Origin: JADLFV01 sp964471555
GTDB taxonomy: Bacteria > Planctomycetota > Phycisphaerae > Phycisphaerales > Phycisphaeraceae
Assembly: GCA_964471555.1 (NCBI GenBank)
Contig: CAYYGM010000003.1
Coordinates: 1 to 64,000 of the forward strand
DNA length: 64,000 nucleotides
Reading direction: 5' to 3'
How positions within the stretch are numbered: position 1 is the first letter of the stretch; every line of letters begins with the position of its first letter. Below the pieces are notes generated by a model. It searched no databases. It had not been told where the DNA came from and saw only the letters and a program-made list of their open reading frames with translations. This document shows, piece after piece, positions 52,430 through 63,200 of the stretch. A program made the position numbers and the translations under genes.

Positions 52430-52696
52430 ATGAGCCGTGTCTGTCAGTTCACCGGACGTAAAACCAGTTCCGGCAACACTTACACCCACCGCGGCAAGGC
52501 TAAGTATCTCGGCGGCGTGGGCACCAAGGTCACCGGCAAGACCAAGCGCAACTTCCGCGCCAACCTCCAGAGTGTTCTGACCGTCATGGACGACGGCTCG
52601 GTCAAACGCGTCCGGGTCTCGACCAAGGCCATTCGCTGTGGCATGATCGTCAAACCCCTCAAACGCAAGTACGCTTACAAACCTGCCAGCGAGTAA
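52430..52696 (+). CDS. rpmB: 50S ribosomal protein bL28
   Basis: 88-residue large-subunit ribosomal protein. The start SRVCQFTGRKTSSGNTYTHRG resembles the L28 N terminus (MSxxCxxTGKxPxxGNxxSHS). KRNFRANLQSVLTVMDDGSVKRVRVSTKAIRC is the central strand region. It is rich in Arg and Lys and of usual length. AGGAAGGAAG precedes the ATG. It lies upstream of dnaG, where many bacteria have rpsU. A hairpin follows at 52722-52744, without a T tract. Confidence 0.93.
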   Translation: MSRVCQFTGRKTSSGNTYTHRGKAKYLGGVGTKVTGKTKRNFRANLQSVLTVMDDGSVKRVRVSTKAIRCGMIVKPLKRKYAYKPASE

Positions 52697-52721
52697 AAAA
52701 TCCAGGCTCCGTCGTCTTATA

Positions 52722-52744
52722 CGTGGACGCTTTAGCGATCCACG
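52722..52744. terminator. Hairpin after rpmB
   Basis: CGTGGA...TCCACG with an inner GC-TTTA-GC, 26 bases past the rpmB stop. There is no T tract, so it is a weak terminator candidate or a processing site. Confidence 0.35.
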
Positions 52745-52837
52745 CGCCCTACAATCAAGAACCCGTGACGGCGACAATCGAAGAGGCCCACCCCCATCCC
52801 CACTTCGGCCCGATTGCTCCAGTGACCGTCAGCAAAG

Positions 52838-52932
52838 ACCTGAGGCTTGAGGCTTGAGTTGTGAGATGATCACAGCTCGCTGCTGGTACATGGCCGCAAG
52901 TCTCACGCCTCAAACCTCAAGCCTCATCGCTC
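52838..52932. repeat. Inverted word repeat (GCTTGAG units) ending at the dnaG start
   Basis: Left array 52838-52866 (TGAGGCTTGAGGCTTGAG) and right array 52898-52932 (CTCAAACCTCAAGCCTCA) can pair into a long hairpin. The right arm runs to within a base of the dnaG ATG at 52933, so no separate Shine-Dalgarno sequence exists. Confidence 0.85.
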
Positions 52933-54867
52933 ATGCCTATCCGCGATGACATCAAGGACCGCGTGCAGCAGGCGACCGACATCGTGCGCCTGATCGGCGA
53001 ACAGATTGCGCTGCGTCCCAAGGGCCGCGAGCGCGTGGGGCTGTGTCCGTTTCACGATGACAAGACGCCTTCGCTGAATGTCTCGCCCAGCAAGCAGATT
53101 TACAAGTGCTTCTCCTGCGGGGCCGGCGGCGACTGCTTCAGCTTCGTGATGAACTATCACAAGATGAGCTTCCCCGAGGCCTTGCGTCACTTGGCGGACC
53201 GGGCGGGCATCGAGATTCCCAAAGCCGACAGCGTCGCAGCGGCGGCCGAGGGCGAATCCGTTTCACAGCGCAAGCGCATCGCGGCTGCCAGCGGGTTGGC
53301 TCTGGAATTTTTCCGCGTCATGCTCCGCCATGCTGAGCACGGCACCGTTGCCCGCCAATATCTGGAAAACCGCGGCATTTCCAGCGAAATGCAAACCCTG
53401 TTCCAGATCGGTTATGCCCCCGATCGCTGGGACGGCCTGGTGCAGATGATCCAGAGCAGGAACTGGGACCGCCGCGGCTTCGAACTGGCCGGCCTGGTCA
53501 GCCCGCGCAACGACGGGTCGCATTACGACCGCCTGCGTCACCGCCTGGTCTTCCCCATCTTCGATTCGCTGGGTCGGCCGATCGCCTTCGGCGGCCGCAA
53601 GCTGCGCGAGGAGGATGAGCCGAAGTATCTCAACAGCCCCGAGCACGCCCTGTTCAACAAGTCCGCCACGCTCTACGGGTTGCACCTGGCCAAGAAGGCC
53701 ATCATCGACGCCCGGGTGGCTGTGGTCGTCGAGGGCTACACCGACGTGATCGCCTGCCATCAGCGCGGCGAAAAGAACGTCGTCGCCACGCTGGGCACCG
53801 CGCTCACCCGCCAGCACGTGGCCGAGCTTCGTCGCTTCGCCGACAAGGTGGTGCTGATCTTCGACGCCGACGCTGCTGGCGATAAAGCAGCCGACCGGGC
53901 GGTGGAACTGTTCCTGACCGGCGACCTGGACGTGGCCATCGCCCGCCTGCCCTCGGCCCCCGGAACGAAGACCGACCCCTTCGACCTGATGCAGCGCGAT
54001 GACGGCGTGGACCTGTGGCGCGAAGCGGTGGCCAGGGCCCAGGATGCCCTGGATTACCAACTCGAACAGGTGCGGCACAAGCTGGAAGCGGCCGACACCG
54101 TCACCGGCCGCCAGCGGGTGATGGAAGATTACCTGGCCCAGGTGGCGCAACTGGGCCTGAGCCGGGCCGGGGCTGTTCGCCGGGCGTTCGTGGTGCAACG
54201 ATTGGGCGAACTGCTCAAAGTTCCCGGCGAGCAGGTTCACCAGCTTCTCAAGCAGCACGACCGGGCCGCCGCCGGCCGCCGCCAGGTATCTGAGCCGGAT
54301 GAGTCCACCCCCCCGGAATCGCCGATTGCAAGCGAAAATTGGGGTCAAAATGACGTGGCCCCGGCCGTAAGCGGGCGTAAACTTAGAGCATTGGAGTTGG
54401 CGGAACGACAGATCATCGGCGCGCTGCTGCGTGAGCCGAGGCTGTTTGACCGCCCGTTGGCCGACGGCCGACCCTTCGACGAGACGGTGACCGCGCAGGT
54501 CTTCGTCAGCAGGGCGGGCGCGGCGTTGTTCCAGGTGGTCGTGGACCAACTGGCGGAGGGACAGGACGTGAGTGTGTGCCGCATCAGCCGCGATCTGGCG
54601 GAGATGGATCGCCAGGATCTGTGCGACCTGTTGACCGGCGCCGACGCCGAGGTCGAGCAGATTGTGGCCGATCACCAGCCGCAGCAGTTGGAGCGACTGT
54701 GGCAGTCGGCCTGCGCGGCCCTGTTGGATCACCACGCGGAAATGCAACTGCGCCGCCAGCGCCAGGCGATGCGCGATAGTGAACAGGATCTGCTCCGCTA
54801 CGTCGAGCAGCGCGGTCGACAGTTGTCGCCCGGCCGCATTGCCCGCGTGTCGCCGGAGGGAAGTTAA
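52933..54867 (+). CDS. dnaG: DNA primase
   Basis: 644-residue enzyme making RNA primers at the replication fork. The CHC2 zinc domain has Cys38, His41, Cys59 and Cys62 (GLCPFHDDKTPS and YKCFSCGAGGD). The RNA polymerase core contains FPIFDSLGRPIAFGGRKL, and the TOPRIM domain VVVEGYTDVIA to FDADAAGDKAADRA is at about 262-320. A Pro/Ser/Glu linker of about 25 residues separates it from the helical C-terminal domain that contacts DnaB. The first residues MPIRDDIKDRVQQATDIVRLIG support the ATG at 52933. A word-repeat hairpin ends at this ATG. It is followed by rpoD in the usual dnaG-rpoD order. Confidence 0.96.
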   Translation: MPIRDDIKDRVQQATDIVRLIGEQIALRPKGRERVGLCPFHDDKTPSLNVSPSKQIYKCFSCGAGGDCFSFVMNYHKMSFPEALRHLADRAGIEIPKADSVAAAAEGESVSQRKRIAAASGLALEFFRVMLRHAEHGTVARQYLENRGISSEMQTLFQIGYAPDRWDGLVQMIQSRNWDRRGFELAGLVSPRNDGSHYDRLRHRLVFPIFDSLGRPIAFGGRKLREEDEPKYLNSPEHALFNKSATLYGLHLAKKAIIDARVAVVVEGYTDVIACHQRGEKNVVATLGTALTRQHVAELRRFADKVVLIFDADAAGDKAADRAVELFLTGDLDVAIARLPSAPGTKTDPFDLMQRDDGVDLWREAVARAQDALDYQLEQVRHKLEAADTVTGRQRVMEDYLAQVAQLGLSRAGAVRRAFVVQRLGELLKVPGEQVHQLLKQHDRAAAGRRQVSEPDESTPPESPIASENWGQNDVAPAVSGRKLRALELAERQIIGALLREPRLFDRPLADGRPFDETVTAQVFVSRAGAALFQVVVDQLAEGQDVSVCRISRDLAEMDRQDLCDLLTGADAEVEQIVADHQPQQLERLWQSACAALLDHHAEMQLRRQRQAMRDSEQDLLRYVEQRGRQLSPGRIARVSPEGS

Positions 54868-54880
54868 AGGGAAATGAAGT

Positions 54881-54903
54881 GCGGCGCATGTTGTTTGCGC
54901 CGC
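54881..54903 (+). promoter_or_regulatory. Hairpin between dnaG and rpoD
   Basis: GCGGCGCA, 7-base loop, TGCGCCGC: a perfect 8-base stem 13 bases after the dnaG stop and 50 bases before rpoD. There is no T tract. A role in mRNA processing or stability between the two genes is inferred. Confidence 0.5.
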
Positions 54904-54952
54904 CCACAGACGCACTTGTTCGTTTCATCAGACCCAGGGAAAGGCCGCCACC

Positions 54953-56797
<1,845 letters not shown>

Positions 56798-57865
56798 ATG
56801 CTCAGCCCCGGGGACTTGGGGGTCTCGGTCCGCGGTGAGGTCGGGGGCGCCGCTGATGCCGCGCTCGGGGAGCAGACCTCGGTGGGACAGCGGCTGGATC
56901 TGCGCCTGCTACTGGCGTGCAGCGCTTGGCTGATCTTCAACTCGCATCTTGAGCATTACTATCCCCGGTCGTACTTCGCCGCCGATGGCCTGCTCGGCAA
57001 TGCGATGTTCTTCGTGCTCTCGGGCTACGGCATCCAATCGTCGCTGCTGCGGCCGCAGTCGTTTCTGCATTTTGCGCGGCGGCGCGTGGTGCGGCTGTAT
57101 CCCTCGGTGTGGATCGCCACGCTGGTGCTGGTCTGGCTCGTGGGGGCACACTGGCGCGGCTGGGGCTGGCTGGATTATCTGCGCCAGTTCATCTGGCCGA
57201 CCCAGTACGGATACATCAAGGGCATCGTGCCGTTCTACCTGCTGCTGTATGTCATCGGTTCGCAGCGGCGTTTGTGGCCGTATGTGGTCGTGGGGCTGGC
57301 GGCGGCGGCGTTGTACGTGGTGGCCGTCACCGTCGCGGTGCGCAGCGTGACGCCGGGGACACGGTTGTCCATGGGCTCGCAGTCCGGGCTGATCTACTGG
57401 GCGTACTTCTGGCTTGCCGTCTCGCTCGGCGCGGTGCTGGCCTTGCTGCGCACCCGCTCGGTCTTCCGCCGGCAGCGCGTCGGATTGCTGTTGCTGCTGC
57501 TGGCGGTCTATTTCGGGTTGAAGTTCGTGATGGTGGTCATGGGGCATCTTGCTTCAGCATTTTTCCTTCTGCATCTGCTGGTCCTGGCGATTTGCGGTTT
57601 GTCTGTGTTGACGCTGGCCCAGTCGTCGGTGGTCGAACGCCTCCTGCGCGTTCCACTGCTGGGAGCGTTCATGGCTCTGTCGGCAATGCTTACGCTGGAG
57701 ATTTACGTGACCCATCAACCGATGGTGCATTACCGATTGTTCCTGGCCCGGCCGTTCCCGCTGAACATCCTCTGCCTGGCGGCGGCAACCGTGGCGATCT
57801 CCTGGCTCATCCATCGGTTCAGTTCATGGATCGCACGGCGCGTGCTGAAGTCCGATAGCCACTGA
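56798..57865 (+). CDS. Acyltransferase 3 family membrane protein
   Basis: 355-residue integral membrane protein with about ten transmembrane segments. The N-terminal SAWLIFNSHLEHYYP region places the conserved His of acyltransferase 3 enzymes on the first helix. GNAMFFVLSGYGIQSSL and FARRRVVRLYPSVWIATLVL are the other family blocks. Such enzymes O-acetylate sugars in lipopolysaccharide, capsule or antibiotics. The start codon follows the rpoD stop directly (TAAATG), so the gene is probably translated from the rpoD message. It ends near an intergenic gap of about 110 bases. The acceptor is unknown. Confidence 0.8.
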   Translation: MLSPGDLGVSVRGEVGGAADAALGEQTSVGQRLDLRLLLACSAWLIFNSHLEHYYPRSYFAADGLLGNAMFFVLSGYGIQSSLLRPQSFLHFARRRVVRLYPSVWIATLVLVWLVGAHWRGWGWLDYLRQFIWPTQYGYIKGIVPFYLLLYVIGSQRRLWPYVVVGLAAAALYVVAVTVAVRSVTPGTRLSMGSQSGLIYWAYFWLAVSLGAVLALLRTRSVFRRQRVGLLLLLLAVYFGLKFVMVVMGHLASAFFLLHLLVLAICGLSVLTLAQSSVVERLLRVPLLGAFMALSAMLTLEIYVTHQPMVHYRLFLARPFPLNILCLAAATVAISWLIHRFSSWIARRVLKSDSH

Positions 57866-57976
57866 GTCCGTTGGCGCTCTTGCAGCCAGGCCGGCTGAGT
57901 CCGCTCGATGATCGATTACGCTTGTCCTGATCAGCGCCTATTACATTTCTAATCATTTCATGCCGATCAATCTCTC

Positions 57977-59014
57977 ATGCGCAGATATGCCATGTCTGAG
58001 AGGTGGGGCTATCCGATTGTGGCGACAACGCTGCTGGGCGTGGTCCTGCTGGTATATGTTCGCGATCCGGTGGCGTACTCCTATCTGACCGGTGAGGATT
58101 ATGTCGGAGAAAACGCCACAGCCATCGGCATGCTGTTGGCCGCGCTGATGTTCGCCATGGCAGCCTTGCTGCCGGGCATTCCGGGGGCAGGGGTGAGGGC
58201 GAAGCGGAGACGGATCATGCTGGCGCTGTTTGCGTTGGCTGGTTTCGTGGTCGGCATGGAGGAGCTGAGCTGGGGCCAGCGTCTGCTGGGCTACTCGCCG
58301 CCGCGCGTATTCGAGCAGTTCAACATTCAACACGAGATGACGCTGCACAATTTCATCGCCAACAACCTCGTGCACTGGGCGCTGGGGGCGGTGATGCTCA
58401 CCTGGCTGATCATTTCCTTCGGCCCGGTGCGTTGGCGCATCTTCGCCCGGCGGTGGGGCTTGCCGTCTGCGGGGCCGCTCAGTTGGTTCTGGCTGATTCT
58501 GGGTACGTTGTTGATCTGCGTTGACCTGCACATGGTCAAGTGCACCGAGGTGGGTGAGCTGGCCGTCGCCATCTGCGCCATGCTGCTGGGGCTGGAAATA
58601 CTGTCATCGCACCGGGCCCTGCACGGCTGGCTGCTGCGTCCGAGCCGTCGCACACTCATCGCGGTCGGCCTGGCCGCGGTCTGCGTGTTCGGCTCCGATC
58701 TGCTGCTGAAGCGTTACACGCCCTGGCTCGGTTACCAGTTTGAACTCAACGCCTTGTACTACGAGCAGGTCAGCGGGCTCGACGATCAGGCTCTGGCGCT
58801 TTACGAATACATGGAGCAGCATCCGCGCCTGCTCGACGTGCACACCGTCTGCCAGCATGCCGATCTGCTGAACAAGCTCGGCCGACACTCTCAGGCCGAG
58901 GTGGTGATCCTGCGGGAATTGCAGCGCCTGCAGCAGAATCCGGATCTGCCGCTGGCCCAATCGCGCATCGATCACTTGCAGGAGATGCTGGATATCCGCA
59001 GCGCCTCGCGCTGA
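57977..59014 (+). CDS. Polytopic membrane protein, unknown function
   Basis: 345-residue protein with about seven transmembrane segments in residues 10-245 and a cytoplasmic or periplasmic helical tail (about 250-345) resembling a single TPR-like repeat (DDQALALYEYMEQHPR, LGRHSQAEVVILRELQRL). The motif GMEELSWGQRLLGYSPPRVFEQFNIQHEMTLHN (about 94-126) recurs in bacterial membrane proteins of unknown function. The Glu-Glu and His in it suggest a functional site. It is not an enzyme that can be named. It ends 1 base before the convergent esterase gene. An ATG at 57992 is an alternative start. Confidence 0.75.
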   Translation: MRRYAMSERWGYPIVATTLLGVVLLVYVRDPVAYSYLTGEDYVGENATAIGMLLAALMFAMAALLPGIPGAGVRAKRRRIMLALFALAGFVVGMEELSWGQRLLGYSPPRVFEQFNIQHEMTLHNFIANNLVHWALGAVMLTWLIISFGPVRWRIFARRWGLPSAGPLSWFWLILGTLLICVDLHMVKCTEVGELAVAICAMLLGLEILSSHRALHGWLLRPSRRTLIAVGLAAVCVFGSDLLLKRYTPWLGYQFELNALYYEQVSGLDDQALALYEYMEQHPRLLDVHTVCQHADLLNKLGRHSQAEVVILRELQRLQQNPDLPLAQSRIDHLQEMLDIRSASR

Positions 59015-59015
59015 T

Positions 59016-59738
59016 TCAGTCCTTCGACTGCCGGGCGGAACGTCGCTGGGCGAACATCCAGTCCCACATCTCGGGGTTGGCATACGTCTGCGTCCAACTG
59101 TCGTGATCGACGCCGGGATAAGTCGTCAGCCGCACCTGCCGGTTGCCCTGCGCTCGAAGCATCTGCACCAGGCGCAGCGATTCTTCCGGGGGCACGACGT
59201 GGTCGGCCTCGCCGTGGAACACCCACATGGGCATGTGCGTCAACTGATGCACCACGAAACGTGAGCCGCCGCCGCAGATCGGCACCAGGGCTGCGAAGCG
59301 ATTCGGTTGCGCCGCGCCCAGGGCGAAGGTGCCGTACCCGCCCATCGACAGTCCAGTGAGATATTCGCGGTCGCGGTCGATGTGGTACTGGCCTTCGATC
59401 TTATCCAGCAGGGCGATCAGGGCCGGCACTTGATCATCCCACCACGAATCGGTCGGGCACTGCGGGCTGACCACGATGGCGGGAAAGGCACGGCCTTCTT
59501 CAATCATCTTGGGTGGGCCGTGCTTTTTGACCAGGTTCAGGTCGTCGCCGCGTTCGCCCGCGCCGTGCAGAAACAGCACCAGCGGCAGCGGGTCGCCCTG
59601 CGGATCGTAATCCTCGGGCACGCTGATCAGGTAATCCAGCGCATAGGTGGTGGTGACGGTCAGCTCGATGCGGCCGGTGTCCTGGCTCATGCTCAATCCG
59701 ATCAGTAGTTGGGCGACGATCAGCAGTGTGTGGATCAT
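59016..59738 (-). CDS. Secreted alpha/beta hydrolase (phospholipase/carboxylesterase-like)
   Basis: 240-residue secreted hydrolase with a short signal peptide (about 1-18). The family pattern is LVLFLHGAGERGDDL, GLSMGGYGTFALGAAQ with the nucleophilic Ser, HGEADHVVPPEES with the acid Asp, and PGVDHDSW with the catalytic His. It is like the esterase/'predicted peptidase' group that includes feruloyl esterases. The substrate is likely an ester of a plant or algal product, but this is inferred. It converges with the preceding membrane gene and is followed at its upstream side by an inverted repeat. Confidence 0.85.
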   Translation of the reverse strand: MIHTLLIVAQLLIGLSMSQDTGRIELTVTTTYALDYLISVPEDYDPQGDPLPLVLFLHGAGERGDDLNLVKKHGPPKMIEEGRAFPAIVVSPQCPTDSWWDDQVPALIALLDKIEGQYHIDRDREYLTGLSMGGYGTFALGAAQPNRFAALVPICGGGSRFVVHQLTHMPMWVFHGEADHVVPPEESLRLVQMLRAQGNRQVRLTTYPGVDHDSWTQTYANPEMWDWMFAQRRSARQSKD

Positions 59739-59746
59739 CGCTTCAC

Positions 59747-59864
59747 TATAGCAAGCGTGTGAGAAGCCATGAGCGACTAGCCACGAGCCATCAGGGACAA
59801 CGCCCCAGACTTAAACCTCGTGGCTCATGGCTCATGGCTAGTGGCTTCTCACACGCTTGCTATA
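59747..59864. repeat. Inverted word repeat with perfect 23-base arms
   Basis: Left arm 59747-59769 and right arm 59842-59864 are perfect complements. Inside them lie related words (GAGCCATGAGCCAC types). The right arm supplies the TAG stop of the endonuclease gene (59860-59862). Confidence 0.85.
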
Positions 59865-61689
59865 CCGATCGGGCCGCCTTTCGCGGCAGCATCAGCGTGC
59901 TCGTCGCTGCCAGCCACGCCAGGATCGATGTCGGCTCGGGCGCCGCCAGACTCAGGGTGGCCAGCGCCTCATCAAAGGCAAGGTCGGACCCGGTTCCCGC
60001 GCCCCAGTTGTCGCCGAGGATCTGTAGATCGCTGAGGTTGACTTCGTGATCGCCGTTGAAGTCGCCTTCAGCCAGGCTCACGCCGGACTGCATCCAGTGA
60101 TCGCCGAGGATTTGCAGATCGCTCAGATTGACCTTGTCGTCACCGTCGGCGTCACCGGGCTGGAGCACGCGGCCGAGCAGATGCAGCGTCAGCAGTTGCC
60201 CCGTGGTTTCGCCGGGCAGGTTCTGGTCGGAAAGCGACAGCAGAATATCCGTGGCGAACGAGCCGACTTGCAGTGGATCGAAGGTGGCTGTCAACAGCGA
60301 GCCGGTCCCGGCCGTGAGGTTGGTGAAGTAATCCTCTTGCAGGTTCAGGATGCCGGTGTCGCCGTTGGTGAAAATCTGATCGAGGTCCAGCCCCGCGGTC
60401 AGGGCCGGGTTGCCCGCCAGGTTGAAGATGGAAAAAGTCTGCTCGGTGGCGGCTCCCAGCGGCACGTTCCCGAAATCGATCTCCAGGTTGTTCAGATCGC
60501 TGCTACCGGAGAATGACGCATTCGAGTGTTCGAGCACGGTCAGTGAAAGATTGGCCACATCGTTGCCGTCGTTGGCGCCGCGGCCGGTTCCGCCCTGGGT
60601 GGTCACGTCCAGGTTGTCCACCACCACCTGTCCGCTGTAGTTGCCCGCCACGTTGGTGTTGACGTTCAGCCCCAGGTGCAGCGTGCGCGAGCCGGTCGAA
60701 TCCATGGCAAAGGCGTTGTAGCGCCCGGTCACATCGCTGGTGGCGTCGCCGCTGGCGGTCACCTGGTAGTACGTGCCGTCGAGGCCCGCCTTGTTCAGCG
60801 TTACCGCCACGGCCCCGGGGGCTGCTGCGCCGCGGATGATGCTGCCCATGTTGAGGTTGACCGTGGAGCTTCCGTCGGCTGCGGCGCTGGAGCCGAGGTA
60901 CAGCCGCGTGTCGTTCATCTGGTCAGCGAAGACCGACCAGGCATACTCGGGCCGATCGATGTAGGCATTGCGGTTGTTGGTGTAGTAGGTGGGGTTGAGG
61001 GCGGCACTGTAGATCGCCTGGTTGCGATGGCGCTCGAATTCGTCGGGCGTGTCGAGGTAGTGCCAGTGCAGCAGGCTGCTCAGGTCGCCCATCTGGTAAC
61101 CGCTGGGCAAACCTTCGACCAGGGTCAACCCGTTGCTCTCCCAGCGGGTGGCGGCATAGAACATCGAGCGGGCCACGTCGCCGGCATCGGCGTCACCGGG
61201 ATAGTAGTACCCGCCGCTGACCGCGCCGTAGCTGCCGGTGGTGTAATCCAGGCCATAGGGGCTGTTGCTGCGCGAGCTGTTGATGCTCGGGTTGCACGGG
61301 CGCAGCATGAACGGATCAGCCAGCGAACCGGTGGTGTCGTTGGAAGCGGTGCCGGGTTGAAGCGACTGCGGCCAGAGATGTTCGCGATCCCAGGTGTCGC
61401 CGCTGTCCCAGGCACCGGCGACCGACGCCCGGTTATAGACCAGCAGGATGTTGCCGGCATGATTGGGGTCGGCATCGGTGATCGCCGCCATGTAACGGAA
61501 ATCCCCGTAGCTGCGCAGGATGTGTCCGTTGCTCATGATCGACTTGAGCTGGCTCTTGAGTGTGGTCCCCGTGCCCGTGGCGCCGGCGTAGTAACCAGCC
61601 GGCGCATCATAAGGATCCGTGGCCGCGGCGCTCGCTGCCAACGCGGCCGACATACAAACACAAGCGGCCCAGCGAATCATCGGCAGCAT
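59860..61689 (-). CDS. Endonuclease I family protein with dockerin repeats and PEP-CTERM tail
   Basis: 609-residue exported protein. After the signal peptide (1-23, ending SAA-ATD) an endonuclease I (EndA/NucM) domain spans about 24-270. Its catalytic site is WDREHLWPQS, with the conserved His, and DPFMLRPCNPSINSSRSN, YGLDY and DDAGDVARSMFYAA-type segments follow. A beta-rich region (about 270-500) is unrecognised. Two dockerin-type repeats follow (GDADGDDKVNLSDLQILGDHW and GDFNGDHEVNLSDLQILGDNW). The last 25 residues are a PEP-CTERM tail (PEPTSI, hydrophobic helix, RKAAR). It may degrade extracellular DNA at the cell surface. CAGGAG precedes the ATG at 61689. The stop codon lies in an inverted repeat. 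Confidence 0.85.
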   Translation of the reverse strand: MLPMIRWAACVCMSAALAASAAATDPYDAPAGYYAGATGTGTTLKSQLKSIMSNGHILRSYGDFRYMAAITDADPNHAGNILLVYNRASVAGAWDSGDTWDREHLWPQSLQPGTASNDTTGSLADPFMLRPCNPSINSSRSNSPYGLDYTTGSYGAVSGGYYYPGDADAGDVARSMFYAATRWESNGLTLVEGLPSGYQMGDLSSLLHWHYLDTPDEFERHRNQAIYSAALNPTYYTNNRNAYIDRPEYAWSVFADQMNDTRLYLGSSAAADGSSTVNLNMGSIIRGAAAPGAVAVTLNKAGLDGTYYQVTASGDATSDVTGRYNAFAMDSTGSRTLHLGLNVNTNVAGNYSGQVVVDNLDVTTQGGTGRGANDGNDVANLSLTVLEHSNASFSGSSDLNNLEIDFGNVPLGAATEQTFSIFNLAGNPALTAGLDLDQIFTNGDTGILNLQEDYFTNLTAGTGSLLTATFDPLQVGSFATDILLSLSDQNLPGETTGQLLTLHLLGRVLQPGDADGDDKVNLSDLQILGDHWMQSGVSLAEGDFNGDHEVNLSDLQILGDNWGAGTGSDLAFDEALATLSLAAPEPTSILAWLAATSTLMLPRKAARSV

Positions 61690-62015
61690 CCTGCTTCTCC
61701 TGACTTGCTCCGTAGTCGGCGGAGCACCACTGACAACAAAAGATTGTTCGCCCCGTCACCGGTGCGCCCCCCCCACGTTCAAACCCACAAGATAACACCG
61801 ACGCCGCAGCGTTGCTGGCTCCGGGAGCCCCAAACCGGTGGGCTTACCCGTTCAAACAAAGCATAGGCGCCTGTCAGTGGTGCGGCTGGTAAGATGGGAA
61901 ATTACAAGGGGAATTGCCGCCGTGCCAGTTGGTGCGAGCAAGTCGAAAAATGGCCCGGACGCTTCTTTCCCGATCACCGCGCCCGCAGGTAGCTTGGGAG
62001 TTTGTTAAATCGCGG
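61690..62015. other. Intergenic region upstream of the endonuclease gene
   Basis: 326 bases between the endonuclease start and the end of the glycosyltransferase gene. It contains a small hairpin GCTCCG...CGGAGC (61707-61725) near the endonuclease ribosome site, and a run of eight C. No gene is supported. Confidence 0.55.
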
Positions 62016-62936
62016 TCAGGCTGCTTTGCGCTGCGGCAACTGGATGGGCTCCAGCACGCCGCGCAGCAGCGATTCGCGGTAGCGTGAACTGGCCAGCCAC
62101 CACGGATGACGCAGCAGCTTCTGCCACAGGAATTTGCGATGGTCGCTGCGTTGCATCTCCGCGGCCGCGATGGTGTAGATCCGCCGCTTCTCGTCGCAGC
62201 ACTGCCACAGGGCGAAGCGATGGCGCATCTCCAGGTTCTCGCCGTGCTTCAGCGCCGTGTCCACCTGCTCGACACCCATGGCCACCACCGAGCGGGCGCA
62301 ACGGCTTTCGCCGTGCTCGCGCTGGGCAGCCAGGATCATCTCCAGCACCTGCGGCTGATAGCCCTTGTACAGCAGCCGGGCGTGGAAGTCGAAGTCGTAA
62401 GCGTAATGCAGCGTGGCGTCGAAGCCGCCGAAGCGATCGAACAGCCGCCGCTGATAGAACGAAGCGGACAACGGCAGAACACCCTGCTCCTGCGACAGGA
62501 AAAGCTGCCAGTGCTCGGCATCAGGAGCCGAGGCGCTTTGTTGACCAAGGTGTTGATCGTCCGCGTCGATGCGCAGCACATGCGACACGATCCACTCCGC
62601 CTTGCCTCGCCTGTTCATGGCGTCGGCTGCGGCGTCCAATGCGCCGGGGAGGTAAAGATCGTCCGCGTGCAGGATGCCGATGATGTCGCCGGTGGCTCGC
62701 GCAAGGCCGCAGTTGATCGCGTCGGCCGGGCCGTTGTCCATCTCGCTGTGCCAGTAGGTGATGGCGTCGTCGTAGCGGGCGATGATGTCCACGCTGTCGT
62801 CCTGCGAATCGCCGTCGATGACGATCAACTCCAGGTTCTTGTAGTCCTGGTCCAGCACCGAGCAGATGGCCCGCTCCAGATAACGGCATTGATTGAGGCT
62901 GGGAATGATCACGCTGATGCGAGGCGAACTGGACAT
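62016..62936 (-). CDS. Glycosyltransferase family 2 (GT-A)
   Basis: 306-residue GT2 transferase, one of the most common enzymes for polysaccharide and glycolipid assembly. The start PRISVIIPSLNQCRYLERAICSVLDQDYKNLELIVIDGDSQDDS contains the nucleotide-binding strand, and GILHADDLYLPGALDA holds the DxD-equivalent metal site (ADD). The C-terminal half has EHGESRCARS, and the last 60 residues are helical and basic. AGGGAG precedes the ATG at 62936; upstream in-frame sequence is poor. A methyltransferase gene lies upstream on the same strand, so these may form a small polysaccharide unit. The sugar is unknown. Confidence 0.88.
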   Translation of the reverse strand: MSSSPRISVIIPSLNQCRYLERAICSVLDQDYKNLELIVIDGDSQDDSVDIIARYDDAITYWHSEMDNGPADAINCGLARATGDIIGILHADDLYLPGALDAAADAMNRRGKAEWIVSHVLRIDADDQHLGQQSASAPDAEHWQLFLSQEQGVLPLSASFYQRRLFDRFGGFDATLHYAYDFDFHARLLYKGYQPQVLEMILAAQREHGESRCARSVVAMGVEQVDTALKHGENLEMRHRFALWQCCDEKRRIYTIAAAEMQRSDHRKFLWQKLLRHPWWLASSRYRESLLRGVLEPIQLPQRKAA

Positions 62937-63162
62937 GTCAACGCTCCCTGTGGGTTCAGCCCGGCGGACATCTGGCGGGGGTGGCTTTAGCCGCCGTCGA
63001 ACGGCAACCGAAGTCACTTCCGCGTATCTCGGGCATCGACCCACACAAGGCGCGACTTAACCTCACAAACAGAAAAATCGTCACGATCGTTACAAATGGA
63101 TCGGCGTATAGCGTCCCGCGTTTATGGATATGTTTTTATCGGGCGCAAACCTCGAACTACAA

Positions 63163-63200
63163 CCCTACTGCCTACTGCCTATTCCCTACTCCCTGCCTCA
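63163..63200. repeat. Word repeat (CCTACTG units)
   Basis: CCCTACTGCCTACTGCCTAT and following CCCTACTCCCTGCC, seven-base units. It starts at the TGA stop of the methyltransferase gene (63198-63200) and extends into the spacer. Confidence 0.75.
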
